From Catellatospora methionotrophica (GTDB lineage: Bacteria; Actinomycetota; Actinomycetes; Mycobacteriales; Micromonosporaceae), in contig NZ_JAAOTJ010000003.1 of NCBI RefSeq assembly GCF_011297335.1, positions 248,001 to 312,000 on the forward strand: a stretch of 64,000 bases of DNA, written 5' to 3'. The notes below the pieces were generated by a model, which saw only the letters and a list, made by a program, of their open reading frames with translations, made no database searches and had not been told where the DNA came from. Made by a program: the position numbers and the translations under genes. Of this stretch, positions 1 through 7,613 are shown one piece after another. Positions within the stretch are counted from its first letter, which is position 1. Each line of letters begins with the position of its first letter.

Positions 1-1
1 C

Positions 2-538
2 GGCTTCGCCTGGGGCGACCACGGCTGGACCAAGAAGTCGGTGCCCTACACCCCCGTCGTCGAGGTGCCGTTCTTCGTGTCCTGGCCCGCCGGCGGCCTG
101 GACACCGGCGCGAACGACAGCCGCCTCGCCGCCAACATCGACATCGCGCCGACCATCCTCGACGCCGCCGGGATCACCCCGGACGCCCAGTACCCGCAGG
201 ACGGGCGCTCGCTGCTCGGCTCCCACCGGCGCAACCACGTGCTGACCGAGTTCTTCAAGCACGGCACCGGCGCAGGCGGCCCGCTCACCTGGGCGTCCTG
301 GATCGGCGCGAACAAGCAGTACACCGAGTACTACCAGTTGCACACCGACGACAACGGCCTGCCGACCGGCTCCGGCGCGGTCCTGTTCCGCGAGTACTAC
401 GACCTCGTCAACGACCCGCACCAGCTCGTCAACAAACTCCACAACGCCACCCCGGCCCAGGAACAGGCCCTGGGCATCCCCGCCCTGGCCGCGCAGCTGG
501 CCGCCGACCGCGTCAGCTCCGGCAGCACCGCCCCCTGA
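2..538 (+). CDS. Sulfatase, C-terminal part (5' end outside window)
   Basis: The frame is open from base 2 and gives the last 178 residues of a sulfatase of the alkaline-phosphatase-like fold, which hydrolyses sulfate esters. The visible start GFAWGDHGWTKK carries the D-H-G/K segment that follows the metal-binding core in the family, then VEVPFFVSWPAG and a segment NIDIAPTILDAAGI typical of the sulfatase C-terminal half. The active-site Cys/Ser signature lies upstream of the window and cannot be seen. A formylglycine-generating enzyme starts 59 bases downstream, which suggests the missing active site is the Cys type that this enzyme activates. The substrate cannot be told. The first in-frame GTG at base 41 is internal to the domain and is not the real start. 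Confidence 0.85.
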   Translation, partial: GFAWGDHGWTKKSVPYTPVVEVPFFVSWPAGGLDTGANDSRLAANIDIAPTILDAAGITPDAQYPQDGRSLLGSHRRNHVLTEFFKHGTGAGGPLTWASWIGANKQYTEYYQLHTDDNGLPTGSGAVLFREYYDLVNDPHQLVNKLHNATPAQEQALGIPALAAQLAADRVSSGSTAP

Positions 539-597
539 TCCGACCGACGACGCCCGGCGGCGGCATCCCCGCCGCCGGGCACCTGGAAGGACCCTCC

Positions 598-1602
598 ATG
601 GCCGACCACCCGCCCGCGTGCTGCGCGCCCTCAGCGGACCGCAGCGGACCTGCCCTGCTCACACTCAGCCCACGGTCGGCGGGCATCGCCGGAGCGCCGC
701 AGACGCACGACCACTCGTCGGTCGACCGGGCCGCCAGCCCGCCGAGCAGGGCTGTCGCGCGCACCGTCGCCATACCCGGTGGCAGGTTCCTGATGGGCAC
801 CGACGACGCCGAAGGCTTCCCCGCCGACGGCGAAGGCCCGGTCCGCGAGATCACACTGGGCGGCTTCCGGATCGCCCCGACCACGGTCACCAACGCCCAG
901 TTCGCCACGTTCGCCAAGGCCACCGGGCATGTCACCGACGCCGAGCGGTTCGGGTTCTCGTTCGTGTTCGAGGGCTTCCTGCCGCCGCAGCTGGCCCGGC
1001 AGACCCAGCGGGTGCAGGCCACGCCGTGGTGGGCGGTGGTGCCCGGAGCCGACTGGCGGCACCCGTACGGACCAGGCTCCGACGTCGGCACGCTGCAGAA
1101 CCATCCCGTGGTCCACGTCTCCTGGCACGACGCGCAGGCCTACTGCGACTGGTCCGGCACCCGGCTGCCGACCGAGGCCGAATGGGAGTACGCCGCCCGC
1201 GGCGGCCTGGAGCAGGCCCGCTACCCGTGGGGTGACGAGCTGACTCCGGGCGGACGCCACCAGTGCAACATCTGGCAGGGCGAGTTCCCGACCCGCAACA
1301 CCGCCGCCGACGGCCACCTCGCCACCGCCCCGGTCAAGTCGTTCCGCCCCAACGGGTACGGGCTCTACAACGTCGCAGGCAACGTGTGGGAGTGGTGTAC
1401 GGACTGGTTCAGCGTCGACTTCCACGTCACCGGCCCGCGCGCCGACCCGGCCGGACCGGAGCAAGGCACGGCCCGCGTCATGCGCGGCGGCTCGCACATG
1501 TGCCACGAGTCGTACTGCAACCGCTACCGCATCGCGGCCCGCTCGTCGAACACCCCTGACAGCTCCGCGGGCAACATCGGCTTCCGCGTCGCCGCCGACT
1601 GA
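598..1602 (+). CDS. Formylglycine-generating enzyme (sulfatase-modifying factor)
   Basis: 334 residues. FGE oxidises the active-site cysteine of sulfatases to C-alpha-formylglycine with O2, using copper bound by two cysteines. Both are present: RGGSHMCHESYCNRYR puts them at about residues 302 and 307, followed by the family tail ARSSNTPDSSAGNIGFR. The domain begins near residue 55 (VAIPGGRFLMGTDD) and contains the usual HPVVHVSWHDAQAYC and RLPTEAEWEYAARGG blocks. The first 50 residues are low-complexity. The ATG has GGAAGGA upstream. Its position right after a sulfatase gene makes that enzyme the obvious substrate; the two probably form an operon. Confidence 0.95.
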   Translation: MADHPPACCAPSADRSGPALLTLSPRSAGIAGAPQTHDHSSVDRAASPPSRAVARTVAIPGGRFLMGTDDAEGFPADGEGPVREITLGGFRIAPTTVTNAQFATFAKATGHVTDAERFGFSFVFEGFLPPQLARQTQRVQATPWWAVVPGADWRHPYGPGSDVGTLQNHPVVHVSWHDAQAYCDWSGTRLPTEAEWEYAARGGLEQARYPWGDELTPGGRHQCNIWQGEFPTRNTAADGHLATAPVKSFRPNGYGLYNVAGNVWEWCTDWFSVDFHVTGPRADPAGPEQGTARVMRGGSHMCHESYCNRYRIAARSSNTPDSSAGNIGFRVAAD

Positions 1603-1657
1603 CTCGCTGTCGTCGCGTCGCGGGCAGCAGGCAGAGCTTCTCAGCGACAATAACGAC

Positions 1658-2161
1658 ATGTCGGTCATTCGGCGGTATCCGATCGTGCAACCGCTGATCA
1701 ACAGCATCCTGTTGCTCGTCGTGTACTTCGTCGTGCCTACTGACAGCGGTCACGGCACCGTGCCACTGATCATCCGTACCCTGGCCACGCTCGTCGGGCT
1801 GGCCGTCGCGGTGACACTGATCGTGCGCCAGGTCCGCCGCCAGCTCGACGTCGCCGAAGCGCCGCTGACCGGCCTGCTCACCACCCTGGTCGGCGGAGTG
1901 CTGTTCTTCGCCCTCGCCGACTACCTCGTCGCGGTCAACGCGCCAGGCGAGTTTGTCGACCTGGACACCCGCGTCGACGCGCTGTACTTCGCCCTGTCGA
2001 CGCTCGCCACGGTCGGGTTCGGCGACGTGCACGCGCAGGGCCAGGTCGCCCGCTCCCTGCTGATCGTGCAGATGCTGTTCAACGCCGTCATCATCGCCAC
2101 CGGCCTGTCCGTGCTGTCCAGGCAGATCGCCACCCGCGCCCGCGAGCGCCGCAGCCGCTGA
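1658..2161 (+). CDS. Two-TM potassium channel protein
   Basis: 167 residues with a hydrophobic N-terminus (about residues 10-28), a second segment near 40-58, a third at 75-92 and a fourth at about 130-150. Between the last two lies a pore loop ALYFALSTLATVGFGD, whose TVGFGD is the K+ selectivity filter of the ion-channel 2 family. No cytoplasmic RCK/TrkA-N domain follows; the chain ends in a basic tail. It is likely a small tetrameric K+ channel of the plasma membrane. The ATG at 1658 has only a weak ribosome site. A large inverted repeat follows the stop. Confidence 0.85.
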   Translation: MSVIRRYPIVQPLINSILLLVVYFVVPTDSGHGTVPLIIRTLATLVGLAVAVTLIVRQVRRQLDVAEAPLTGLLTTLVGGVLFFALADYLVAVNAPGEFVDLDTRVDALYFALSTLATVGFGDVHAQGQVARSLLIVQMLFNAVIIATGLSVLSRQIATRARERRSR

Positions 2162-2177
2162 CCGGCCAGCACGCAGG

Positions 2178-2244
2178 CATGATCGCCGTTTGCGGTCAGA
2201 ACACGGGGTATGGCCTGACATCTCGACCGCAAACAACGATCATG
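2178..2244. repeat. Palindromic intergenic element, copy 1 (possible terminator)
   Basis: Arms of 20 bases (2178-2197 and 2225-2244) pair at 18 of 20 positions around a 27-base spacer. The left arm starts CATGATCGCCGTTT. A closely related palindrome with the same first 14 bases lies at 58107-58170. It sits after the K+ channel gene and before the end of the convergent methyltransferase gene, so it could terminate transcription from both sides. There is no U-run. Confidence 0.7.
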
Positions 2245-2352
2245 CCGCAGGGGCGCGGCTGACCCCACCGCGTCGCAGAGGTTCCCCGCGCGCGACGTAC
2301 TCGCCGCGATGAGACGGGTCATGTCCCGCGAGATGACCTCGATCGGAAAGGC

Positions 2353-3477
2353 CTAGAGCACCACGGCGTAGTCGTGGTCGAGCCAAATCTGGCGGCGACC
2401 GTCGTCGAAGGCAGTCATGCCGAAGCGGCGGATGCCGGGGTACTGCCAGCGGCTCCAGCGCTGCCAGGTGTCCTCGACCTGCGGCCACAGCTGGCGTGGC
2501 CCGCCGTAGATGACGGTAGCCTTGCCGTTGTCGTCACCGGGCCGGTACTGCACCCACGAGCAGTCGTCCTCGGCGCGAAGGAACACGCCTTCGCCGCCCT
2601 CAGGCAGGTGGCTGCTGATCGGGCCGAGGCCGGGCACGGCCAGTTGCAGCAGGAACCGGAACTCGCGGGAGTCGAACGCGTCGGCTGGCATGTCGGTGGT
2701 GGCGTGCTGCGGGTCGGTGAAGTCGAACGTGGTGGCCGGGTCCGCGCCGTGGCGCAGCGGGTGATCGGGCCGGGCTCGCAGCCACATGAAGTGGCCGGGG
2801 ATGTCGTGGAACCTGCCTCGGACCTGGTGGGGTCCGTTCTTGGTGGCCACGATCAGCGCGGAGGCGAGCTCGCCTCGGATGTCAGCCACGATCACGCCGT
2901 CGTCGGCCAGCTGACCGATCCACGCCGGGGGGATCGCGGCGACTCCGGCCGTGGCGATGATCCGGCCGAAAGGCGCGCGTTGGGCCACGCCCTGAGCGCC
3001 GTCACCGACGAACAGGTACGGATAGAACCCGATCCCGGCCAGGCGGGCACGCGCCGCCTCGACCAGGCCGGCATCTATGTCGATGCTGGTCACGTTCCGG
3101 TCGCCGAGGCGATGGCACAGCAACGCGGCGTTGTAGCCGGTGCCCGTGCCGACCTCCAGCACCGTCTGCTCGTCGTTCACGTCGAGCAGGCCGAGCATCT
3201 GCGCCATGAGACTCGGCCTGGTAGATGAGCTGGTCGGCCACAGGAAGTCCCCGCCTGGGTGCGACGCGACCTGCGTGACGAGGGAGTCATCGGCGTAGAC
3301 GGCGGCCAGCCCGGCGGGGCTGTCGGCACCGACCCGGTTGTTGTCATCGTCGTAGAAGGAGGGCACGAACACGTGCCGGGGCGTGGACGCGAAGGCGTCT
3401 CGCCAGCTCGGCGCGAGCGCCCCCTTGCGGGTCAGTTCCTGGGTCAGTTCGGCGGCGTGTTGCTGCCAGGTGTTCAT
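2353..3477 (-). CDS. PIMT-like methyltransferase of graspetide cluster
   Basis: 374 residues. The SAM-binding motif I TVLEVGTGTGYNAALL lies near residues 106-120, in the context of protein-L-isoaspartate O-methyltransferases (PCMT family). A family-specific C-terminal extension follows. Such enzymes accompany ATP-grasp ligases in one class of graspetide clusters; in fuscimiditide the homologue methylates an Asp side chain of the esterified peptide, which collapses to an aspartimide. The precursor here has an Asp-Gly step (SSDGK) that would suit this. The ATG at 3477 overlaps the ATP-grasp stop by four bases (ATGA), so translation is coupled. An upstream in-frame start at 3573 would run deep into the ATP-grasp gene and is unlikely. 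Confidence 0.88.
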   Translation of the reverse strand: MNTWQQHAAELTQELTRKGALAPSWRDAFASTPRHVFVPSFYDDDNNRVGADSPAGLAAVYADDSLVTQVASHPGGDFLWPTSSSTRPSLMAQMLGLLDVNDEQTVLEVGTGTGYNAALLCHRLGDRNVTSIDIDAGLVEAARARLAGIGFYPYLFVGDGAQGVAQRAPFGRIIATAGVAAIPPAWIGQLADDGVIVADIRGELASALIVATKNGPHQVRGRFHDIPGHFMWLRARPDHPLRHGADPATTFDFTDPQHATTDMPADAFDSREFRFLLQLAVPGLGPISSHLPEGGEGVFLRAEDDCSWVQYRPGDDNGKATVIYGGPRQLWPQVEDTWQRWSRWQYPGIRRFGMTAFDDGRRQIWLDHDYAVVL

Positions 3478-4454
3478 GCTCGGGTGCCTTTCATCAGCAG
3501 GTCGGCCAGCGCGGCGGCGATCGGCGCACCAGTCTCGTGTTCGAGCCACAGCCATTGGCCTGCCGGGTTGCATTCGAGCATGACCCAGCGGCCCTCAGGG
3601 GTGACAACGAAGTCGAACGCGCCGTAGTGCAGCCCCAGCGAGGCCTGGAAACGGCGCATCCCCTCGGTGACCGCGTGCGGGACGTCGATCAGCTCGTAGG
3701 TCAGCGATTTGTAGTCGGCCCGCCAGTCGACTTGCCCGGCCGCCGAGGCCGAGCGGATCGCTACCGCGATCGGCAGTTCACCGACCATGGTGACGCGGGC
3801 CTCGAACGCCTTGGGCACCCACTCCTGCACCAGGTGCGCGGTCGCGGCGAACCCGGCCGCGGTCACCGTCGCGGGGTCGATGATCGTGGTGTAGGGCTTC
3901 ATCGGCTCGTCGCTGCCCTGGGTGAACACCAGCGACGACAGCGGCTTGCACACCACCTGACCGCCCACTCGTGCCGCGAAGGCCGTTACGTCGGCAGCAG
4001 TGTTGCTGAGCAGCGTGCGGGGCACCGCCAGGCCGCAGCGTGCAGCGACCATGAGTTGCAGCGGCTTGTACTCGGCCACGGCCGTCTTGACCGGGTCGTT
4101 GACCCACATGGCGTCGAGGCTGGCCAGCAGCCCGCCGAGGCCGTGGCGGGCCTCTACGGCCGCGAACACCTCATCAGCAGCAGACATCCCGGCAGGCAGC
4201 CTGAAACGGGTCGGACGCCAGTAGAACACCGAACGCACCCGCTCCAGGTCGAGCGTGTCGGTATCGGTGCTCAATGCGCCGGTCCAACTGCCATCCGCTG
4301 CGGTCGTCGCCGACATCCGCAGCTCCATCGGGAAGTCGCCGGTGTCCAAGCGCACGAACCCGCCTCCGGCGTGCGCCAGCGCCTCGCAGACCGCGTCGGC
4401 GGTAGCGTCCTGCGCGCTGGTCAGGAAAAGGATCGTGTCCTTGGTGGTGTTCAC
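3474..4454 (-). CDS. ATP-grasp ligase, graspetide (omega-ester peptide) maturase
   Basis: 326 residues. ATP-grasp enzymes of the MvdD/TgmB type activate Asp/Glu side chains of a precursor peptide and join them to Thr/Ser (ester) or Lys (amide), giving macrocycles. Visible family features are the N-terminal TILFLTSAQDATADAV, the tryptophan segment VFYWRPTRFRLP, the ATP-binding segment GGQVVCKPLSSLVFTQG, and the Mg-binding end YGAFDFVVTPEGRWVMLECNPAGQW (E and N of the ECNP motif). The GTG start at 4454 is 16 bases after the precursor gene, and the methyltransferase overlaps its end. The three genes almost certainly act together. Confidence 0.93.
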   Translation of the reverse strand: MNTTKDTILFLTSAQDATADAVCEALAHAGGGFVRLDTGDFPMELRMSATTAADGSWTGALSTDTDTLDLERVRSVFYWRPTRFRLPAGMSAADEVFAAVEARHGLGGLLASLDAMWVNDPVKTAVAEYKPLQLMVAARCGLAVPRTLLSNTAADVTAFAARVGGQVVCKPLSSLVFTQGSDEPMKPYTTIIDPATVTAAGFAATAHLVQEWVPKAFEARVTMVGELPIAVAIRSASAAGQVDWRADYKSLTYELIDVPHAVTEGMRRFQASLGLHYGAFDFVVTPEGRWVMLECNPAGQWLWLEHETGAPIAAALADLLMKGTRA

Positions 4455-4470
4455 GGCCGTCGACCCCGTC

Positions 4471-4740
4471 CTAGCTGTCCGAGCCGGTGTCGGACTGGCT
4501 GTCCTTGCTCACCTTGCCGTCCGACGACGTCTCGGTGGCCATGCTGGTCCGCGGGGAGGTGGAGGTGGTGTTGTGCTTGCCCTGCCACGGCATCGGCACG
4601 GCCAGACCCGCCGCGAACGGACGCAGCGTGCCAGGGGTGTTCTGCATGGGGTAGGACAGCCCGCCGGGCTCACCCATCGGCAGTAGTGCCGCGGGAGAGA
4701 ACAGGGGCGCGACAACCCTGGGAAGGGCGGATTTCTTCAC
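4471..4740 (-). CDS. Graspetide precursor peptide (ATP-grasp target RiPP)
   Basis: 89 residues. The leader half contains LRPFAAGLAVPMPW, matching the PF-centred recognition segment seen in actinobacterial ATP-grasp target peptides. The C-terminal third after GKHN is a Thr/Ser- and Asp/Glu-rich core: TSTSPRTSMATETSSDGK followed by VSKDSQSDTGSDS. Thr/Ser would give the hydroxyls, and Glu/Asp the carboxylates, for the ester macrocycles; the Asp-Gly pair is a candidate aspartimide site for the downstream PIMT-like enzyme. The GTG start at 4740 follows AAGGAG at a good distance. Ring connectivity cannot be told from sequence. Confidence 0.88.
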   Translation of the reverse strand: MKKSALPRVVAPLFSPAALLPMGEPGGLSYPMQNTPGTLRPFAAGLAVPMPWQGKHNTTSTSPRTSMATETSSDGKVSKDSQSDTGSDS

Positions 4741-4785
4741 TCGGATCTCCTTCGTCCTGCTTGCCGCCGCAGCGGCGGGGTCAGG

Positions 4786-4869
4786 TCACTTGTCGGCGGG
4801 CTCGGCGTCGGCGTCATCGGCGACGGGCTGCTCAGCCTCGGCGGTGGTCGGCTCCTCGGGAGCGGTCAC
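4786..4869 (-). CDS. 27-residue acidic small ORF at head of graspetide operon
   Basis: GTG start at 4869 preceded by a near-perfect Shine-Dalgarno AAAGGAGGT seven bases away, the strongest ribosome site in this operon. It reads MTAPEEPTTAEAEQPVADD then ADAEPADK and stops 45 bases before the precursor start. The peptide is acidic (nine Asp/Glu, one Lys) and Ala/Pro-rich with no signal peptide or HTH. It has two adjacent Thr and many carboxylates, so a second, degenerate ligase substrate is conceivable. A translated leader that controls the operon is the other option. I do not recognise a family. Confidence 0.55.
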   Translation of the reverse strand: MTAPEEPTTAEAEQPVADDADAEPADK

Positions 4870-4885
4870 AGCGGTTACCTCCTTT

Positions 4886-4898
4886 CCTCAAGTTGAGG
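4886..4898. promoter_or_regulatory. Palindrome just upstream of the graspetide operon ribosome site
   Basis: CCTCAAGTTGAGG is a perfect 6+1+6 palindrome. On the minus strand it reads TTGACCTCAACTTGAGG, directly before AAAGGAGGT of the small acidic ORF. CCTCAA/TTGAGG half-sites are typical of MerR-type operators. An operator for a regulator encoded nearby is possible; so is a small mRNA hairpin hiding the ribosome site. Confidence 0.4.
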
Positions 4899-4903
4899 TC
4901 AAT

Positions 4904-4940
4904 GGGTGCCCGCGCGGGTCGCAGCACCGCGCGGGCACCC
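4904..4940 (-). terminator. GC-rich hairpin between upstream ORFs and graspetide operon
   Basis: Perfect 14-bp arms (4904-4917 and 4927-4940) around a 9-base loop. On the minus strand it lies after the stop of the small wHTH-like gene and before the graspetide operon. It may end upstream transcription or act as an attenuator. No U-run follows. Confidence 0.55.
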
Positions 4941-4989
4941 CTCCGGCAGCCAACGGGAGAAATCGGCGACCGGAAGTTTCGTTGGCTTG

Positions 4990-5301
4990 TCAATGCGAAG
5001 TGCGCCACTCGCATCGAAGAAACCGGATGGCAGTCTCCGCGCCATTGCGCACGCGAACCGTCAGGTAGCGCTGATAAGGCACTGGCCCCAACAGGCGCTC
5101 ATGCATCAGTAGGGCTACCAACTCTGGAACCTGATGGTGAACCTGCCCTGCCTGATCGAGTGCTTCCGCCAGAGACCTGATCGTCCATTCGGCTTCCGGA
5201 TCGGCCAGCAGGGCATCAAGAATCGCCGCGCGGACCGGGAGAGGCCGAATCACGAAGCCCGCCCATGCGCGATACGTGGGCGGCTCACGAACGGCCACCA
5301 C
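4990..5301 (-). CDS. Small putative winged-helix protein
   Basis: 103 residues. The segment LPVRAAILDALLADPEAEW followed by TIRSLAEALDQAGQVHHQVPELVALLMHERLLG has the helix pattern of a winged-helix DNA-binding domain (helix 1, a short turn, the recognition pair, then a wing-like VPYQRYLTVRV). The frame has a TAA shortly before the first GTG (5301), so it is a separate ORF although it overlaps the preceding gene by 52 bases in another frame. It may regulate the graspetide operon just downstream. It could also be the 3' half of a gene broken by a frameshift. Confidence 0.5.
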   Translation of the reverse strand: MVAVREPPTYRAWAGFVIRPLPVRAAILDALLADPEAEWTIRSLAEALDQAGQVHHQVPELVALLMHERLLGPVPYQRYLTVRVRNGAETAIRFLRCEWRTSH

Positions 5302-5627
5302 GCCGTGCGCTTAGGACGTGGACGCGCAATTTCGCGCGCAGCGGGTACCGCCAGGGTCATCACTCGCGTCGGCCCCAGCAGGGCTGCGACCGAAGCCTCG
5401 GACACCGCGTGCTGCTCCTCCAGTACCGCCAGCACCCCGCAAGGCAAAGGCCGGAAACAAGAACATATGCCAAGCCGGGCGCGGTGCTGGGCCGCTAGGG
5501 CCACCGCAAGGTCGACGCGCTCCCGACTCGCGCGAATCCGCGACTCGAATACGTCGTCCAGATCATGCGACTTGAACTGCCGCCGGTCGACATCCGAGCT
5601 ACGTGCTTGAGTGCCCAGATCGCTCAC
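5250..5627 (-). CDS. Hypothetical protein
   Basis: 125 residues from a GTG at 5627, chosen because AGGGAGG lies eight bases upstream; the frame is also open to an upstream start at 5654. The protein has an Ala/Leu-rich middle (VDLAVALAAQHRARLG and VLAVLEEQHAVSEASVAALLG, which looks helical and HTH-like) and a basic tail. I do not recognise it. It overlaps the following small winged-helix ORF in a different frame, so the pair may be coupled genes or the two pieces of one frameshifted regulator. Confidence 0.4.
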   Translation of the reverse strand: MSDLGTQARSSDVDRRQFKSHDLDDVFESRIRASRERVDLAVALAAQHRARLGICSCFRPLPCGVLAVLEEQHAVSEASVAALLGPTRVMTLAVPAAREIARPRPKRTAWWPFVSRPRIAHGRAS

Positions 5628-5797
5628 ATCAGCCTCCCTCGCTAGGCAGCGCATTCCCGGTCTTGGACGTGAAACGCACTCATCCGCGCAGCACCTGCTC
5701 GACCACGACGCCGCGAACCATTCGACATTGGTGCGTTCCGATGCCCGTGTCGTGCACTTACCGTTACGTATCGCGTGCAGCCGAGGAACCCCGATCC

Positions 5798-5819
5798 AGG
5801 GGGCGATCTAGGGGGCGAT
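5798..5819. repeat. Direct repeat in divergent promoter region
   Basis: AGGGGGCGAT occurs at 5798-5807 and again at 5810-5819, a 12-base period of about one helical turn. It lies in the 412-base gene-free interval 5628-6039 between the leftward hypothetical gene and the rightward HTH regulator. Head-to-tail sites at this spacing are typical of regulator binding. Nothing else stands out in the interval. Confidence 0.4.
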
Positions 5820-6039
5820 TTGACTCGATCGGATGCCATGACGCCGAGAATCATCCAAGTGGAGTGCCCTCTGATCTGCGGTTATCTGGTCTGGGACCCA
5901 CGCCGAGACGTGGTGGCTTCGCGATTCCAGTCATAGATCAAGATGTTCGGCGCTTGGACGTCGGCTATGTGCGCTGCGATCCTGATGGCGACCAACGGGA
6001 GCACAGCGGATGAGCTGGCCAGGCGCGGCGGAGGTAATC

Positions 6040-7599
6040 ATGGGGCGGGTGGGGGACGATCGCGAACCCAACGATCAGTTGTACTGTGCGCGCACTCGAC
6101 TGCTGTCACTTACTGGCTCCGGGCTGCCGATGTCCCGCCAAGAGCTGGCCGACCGGGTAAACGTCTATCTATACGGCAGTAGTCGCCAAGAAATCGCCTC
6201 AGGTGTGGATGCGAAGTACATTGGGAAGCTTGAGCGCGGGGTTTACCGCTGGCCAAACGAGCTGTACCGGCAGGCTTTCCGGCACGTGCTGAAAGTATCC
6301 ACCGATGGCGAAATCGGCTTCTACGTTGCCCGACCGCAACGCAAGCAACTCGTCATGGTGTCGTCACCGGGGATCGATGGCGGCTACTCGTCGAACATCA
6401 TGTCCATGAGTAATGCCGAAATGATGAACGCGCCGGATGGAACCGACTGGCCAATGTGGTTTGCGATGAAGCTCGCGCATGCGATTTCCATCATTCACAA
6501 CCTGACCGGCGAGCACACCGAAACCCTGCAAACTCTGCTACATCAGGAGATTCTGATGTTTGACGCTTCCGCGCCGTCGGGCGCGCGCTTTGTGTTCGAC
6601 ACCTCGCGCCGCCAAGCTCTCATCACCCTAGCGACGCTGCCTCTCAGCTTTGGTATTCCGCGCGGGGGATCGGACGTCGGAGCAACCGAGATGTTTTTGG
6701 CACATTGCGGCGCAAGTCTTACCGCCTGCTGGCACTTACTTAAAGGCAGCGACCTCGAAACTGTAGACCGACTGCTCAACGGATATCTAATGCAGTTGGA
6801 GCTGGTGGCCCGCAAGCCGTCGAAGTATCAGGGCACCGCAGCGCGCCTCGCTTCGCAAGGACATCGGGTCAGCGGCATCATCGCTCTGCACCGTAACCAT
6901 TTGCGGGCACGCGAACACCACTGCAACCAGGCAGTGAAGTACGCCGAGCTGACAAACGACATTCCGAGCCAGGTGTCCGCCTTGATCTCGCTTGCCAGTA
7001 CGTACTTCTACGAAAGCGACCCCGTTCGCGCAGCGCACACGTACGAGAGGGCGCTGATCTTCGACGCCGGCATGTCACCGCTACAACGCTCGCGGACACG
7101 CGCAGAGCTGTCGGTGGTCTACGGGCAACTAGGCCAGGAACGCCAGACACTGGAATCGGCCGAGCTAGCCGAGGCGCTTTTCCCCGATCAGCCGGAGCAC
7201 GACCCGAGCTATCTATATGCCGAGTTCACGCGCGCCTCGCTGACTCTCGAACAGGGCCTCGCCTTCGCTGCGCTCGCTCAACGGTGCCCCACCCGTGGAT
7301 ACCAACAGACGGCCGCCGACGTGTTCTCCCGCATCGAGCAAGCCTCACCTTCAGCTGTCCCAGCGCGCATCAAATATGAGATCATCAATCATCAGGCGTC
7401 CACCGCCGTACTCCTCGGCGACATGGACGCCTTCGCCGGGTATCTCCACCAGGGAGTCGAAGGGGCCTTGCTGCTGGGCAGCAAGCAACGCCGCAAGGAG
7501 ATCCACACCGCGTGGCGACTCGCCGCCGACACCTGGCCTAACGAACCCCGTCTGAAAGCATTGGGACAAGACGTTATACCGACCCTGACCGCAGACTGA
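6040..7599 (+). CDS. Large HTH regulator with helical repeat domain
   Basis: 519 residues from the ATG at 6040, which has GGAGGT five bases upstream (an ATG at 6010 in frame lacks one). The N-terminus MSRQELADRVNVYL, then VDAKYIGKLERGVYRWPNELYRQAFRHVLKV, is an XRE-like HTH domain of about 70 residues. The remainder (from about residue 130) is a helical array, e.g. AVKYAELTNDIPSQVSALISLASTYFYESDPVRAAHTYERAL, resembling TPR-type sensor domains of large actinomycete regulators. GC content is lower than in the neighbours. An SDR gene follows 14 bases later, so both are probably co-transcribed. It may control this operon or the divergent graspetide cluster. Confidence 0.8.
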   Translation: MGRVGDDREPNDQLYCARTRLLSLTGSGLPMSRQELADRVNVYLYGSSRQEIASGVDAKYIGKLERGVYRWPNELYRQAFRHVLKVSTDGEIGFYVARPQRKQLVMVSSPGIDGGYSSNIMSMSNAEMMNAPDGTDWPMWFAMKLAHAISIIHNLTGEHTETLQTLLHQEILMFDASAPSGARFVFDTSRRQALITLATLPLSFGIPRGGSDVGATEMFLAHCGASLTACWHLLKGSDLETVDRLLNGYLMQLELVARKPSKYQGTAARLASQGHRVSGIIALHRNHLRAREHHCNQAVKYAELTNDIPSQVSALISLASTYFYESDPVRAAHTYERALIFDAGMSPLQRSRTRAELSVVYGQLGQERQTLESAELAEALFPDQPEHDPSYLYAEFTRASLTLEQGLAFAALAQRCPTRGYQQTAADVFSRIEQASPSAVPARIKYEIINHQASTAVLLGDMDAFAGYLHQGVEGALLLGSKQRRKEIHTAWRLAADTWPNEPRLKALGQDVIPTLTAD

Positions 7600-7613
7600 C
7601 GCGGAGACTTACC

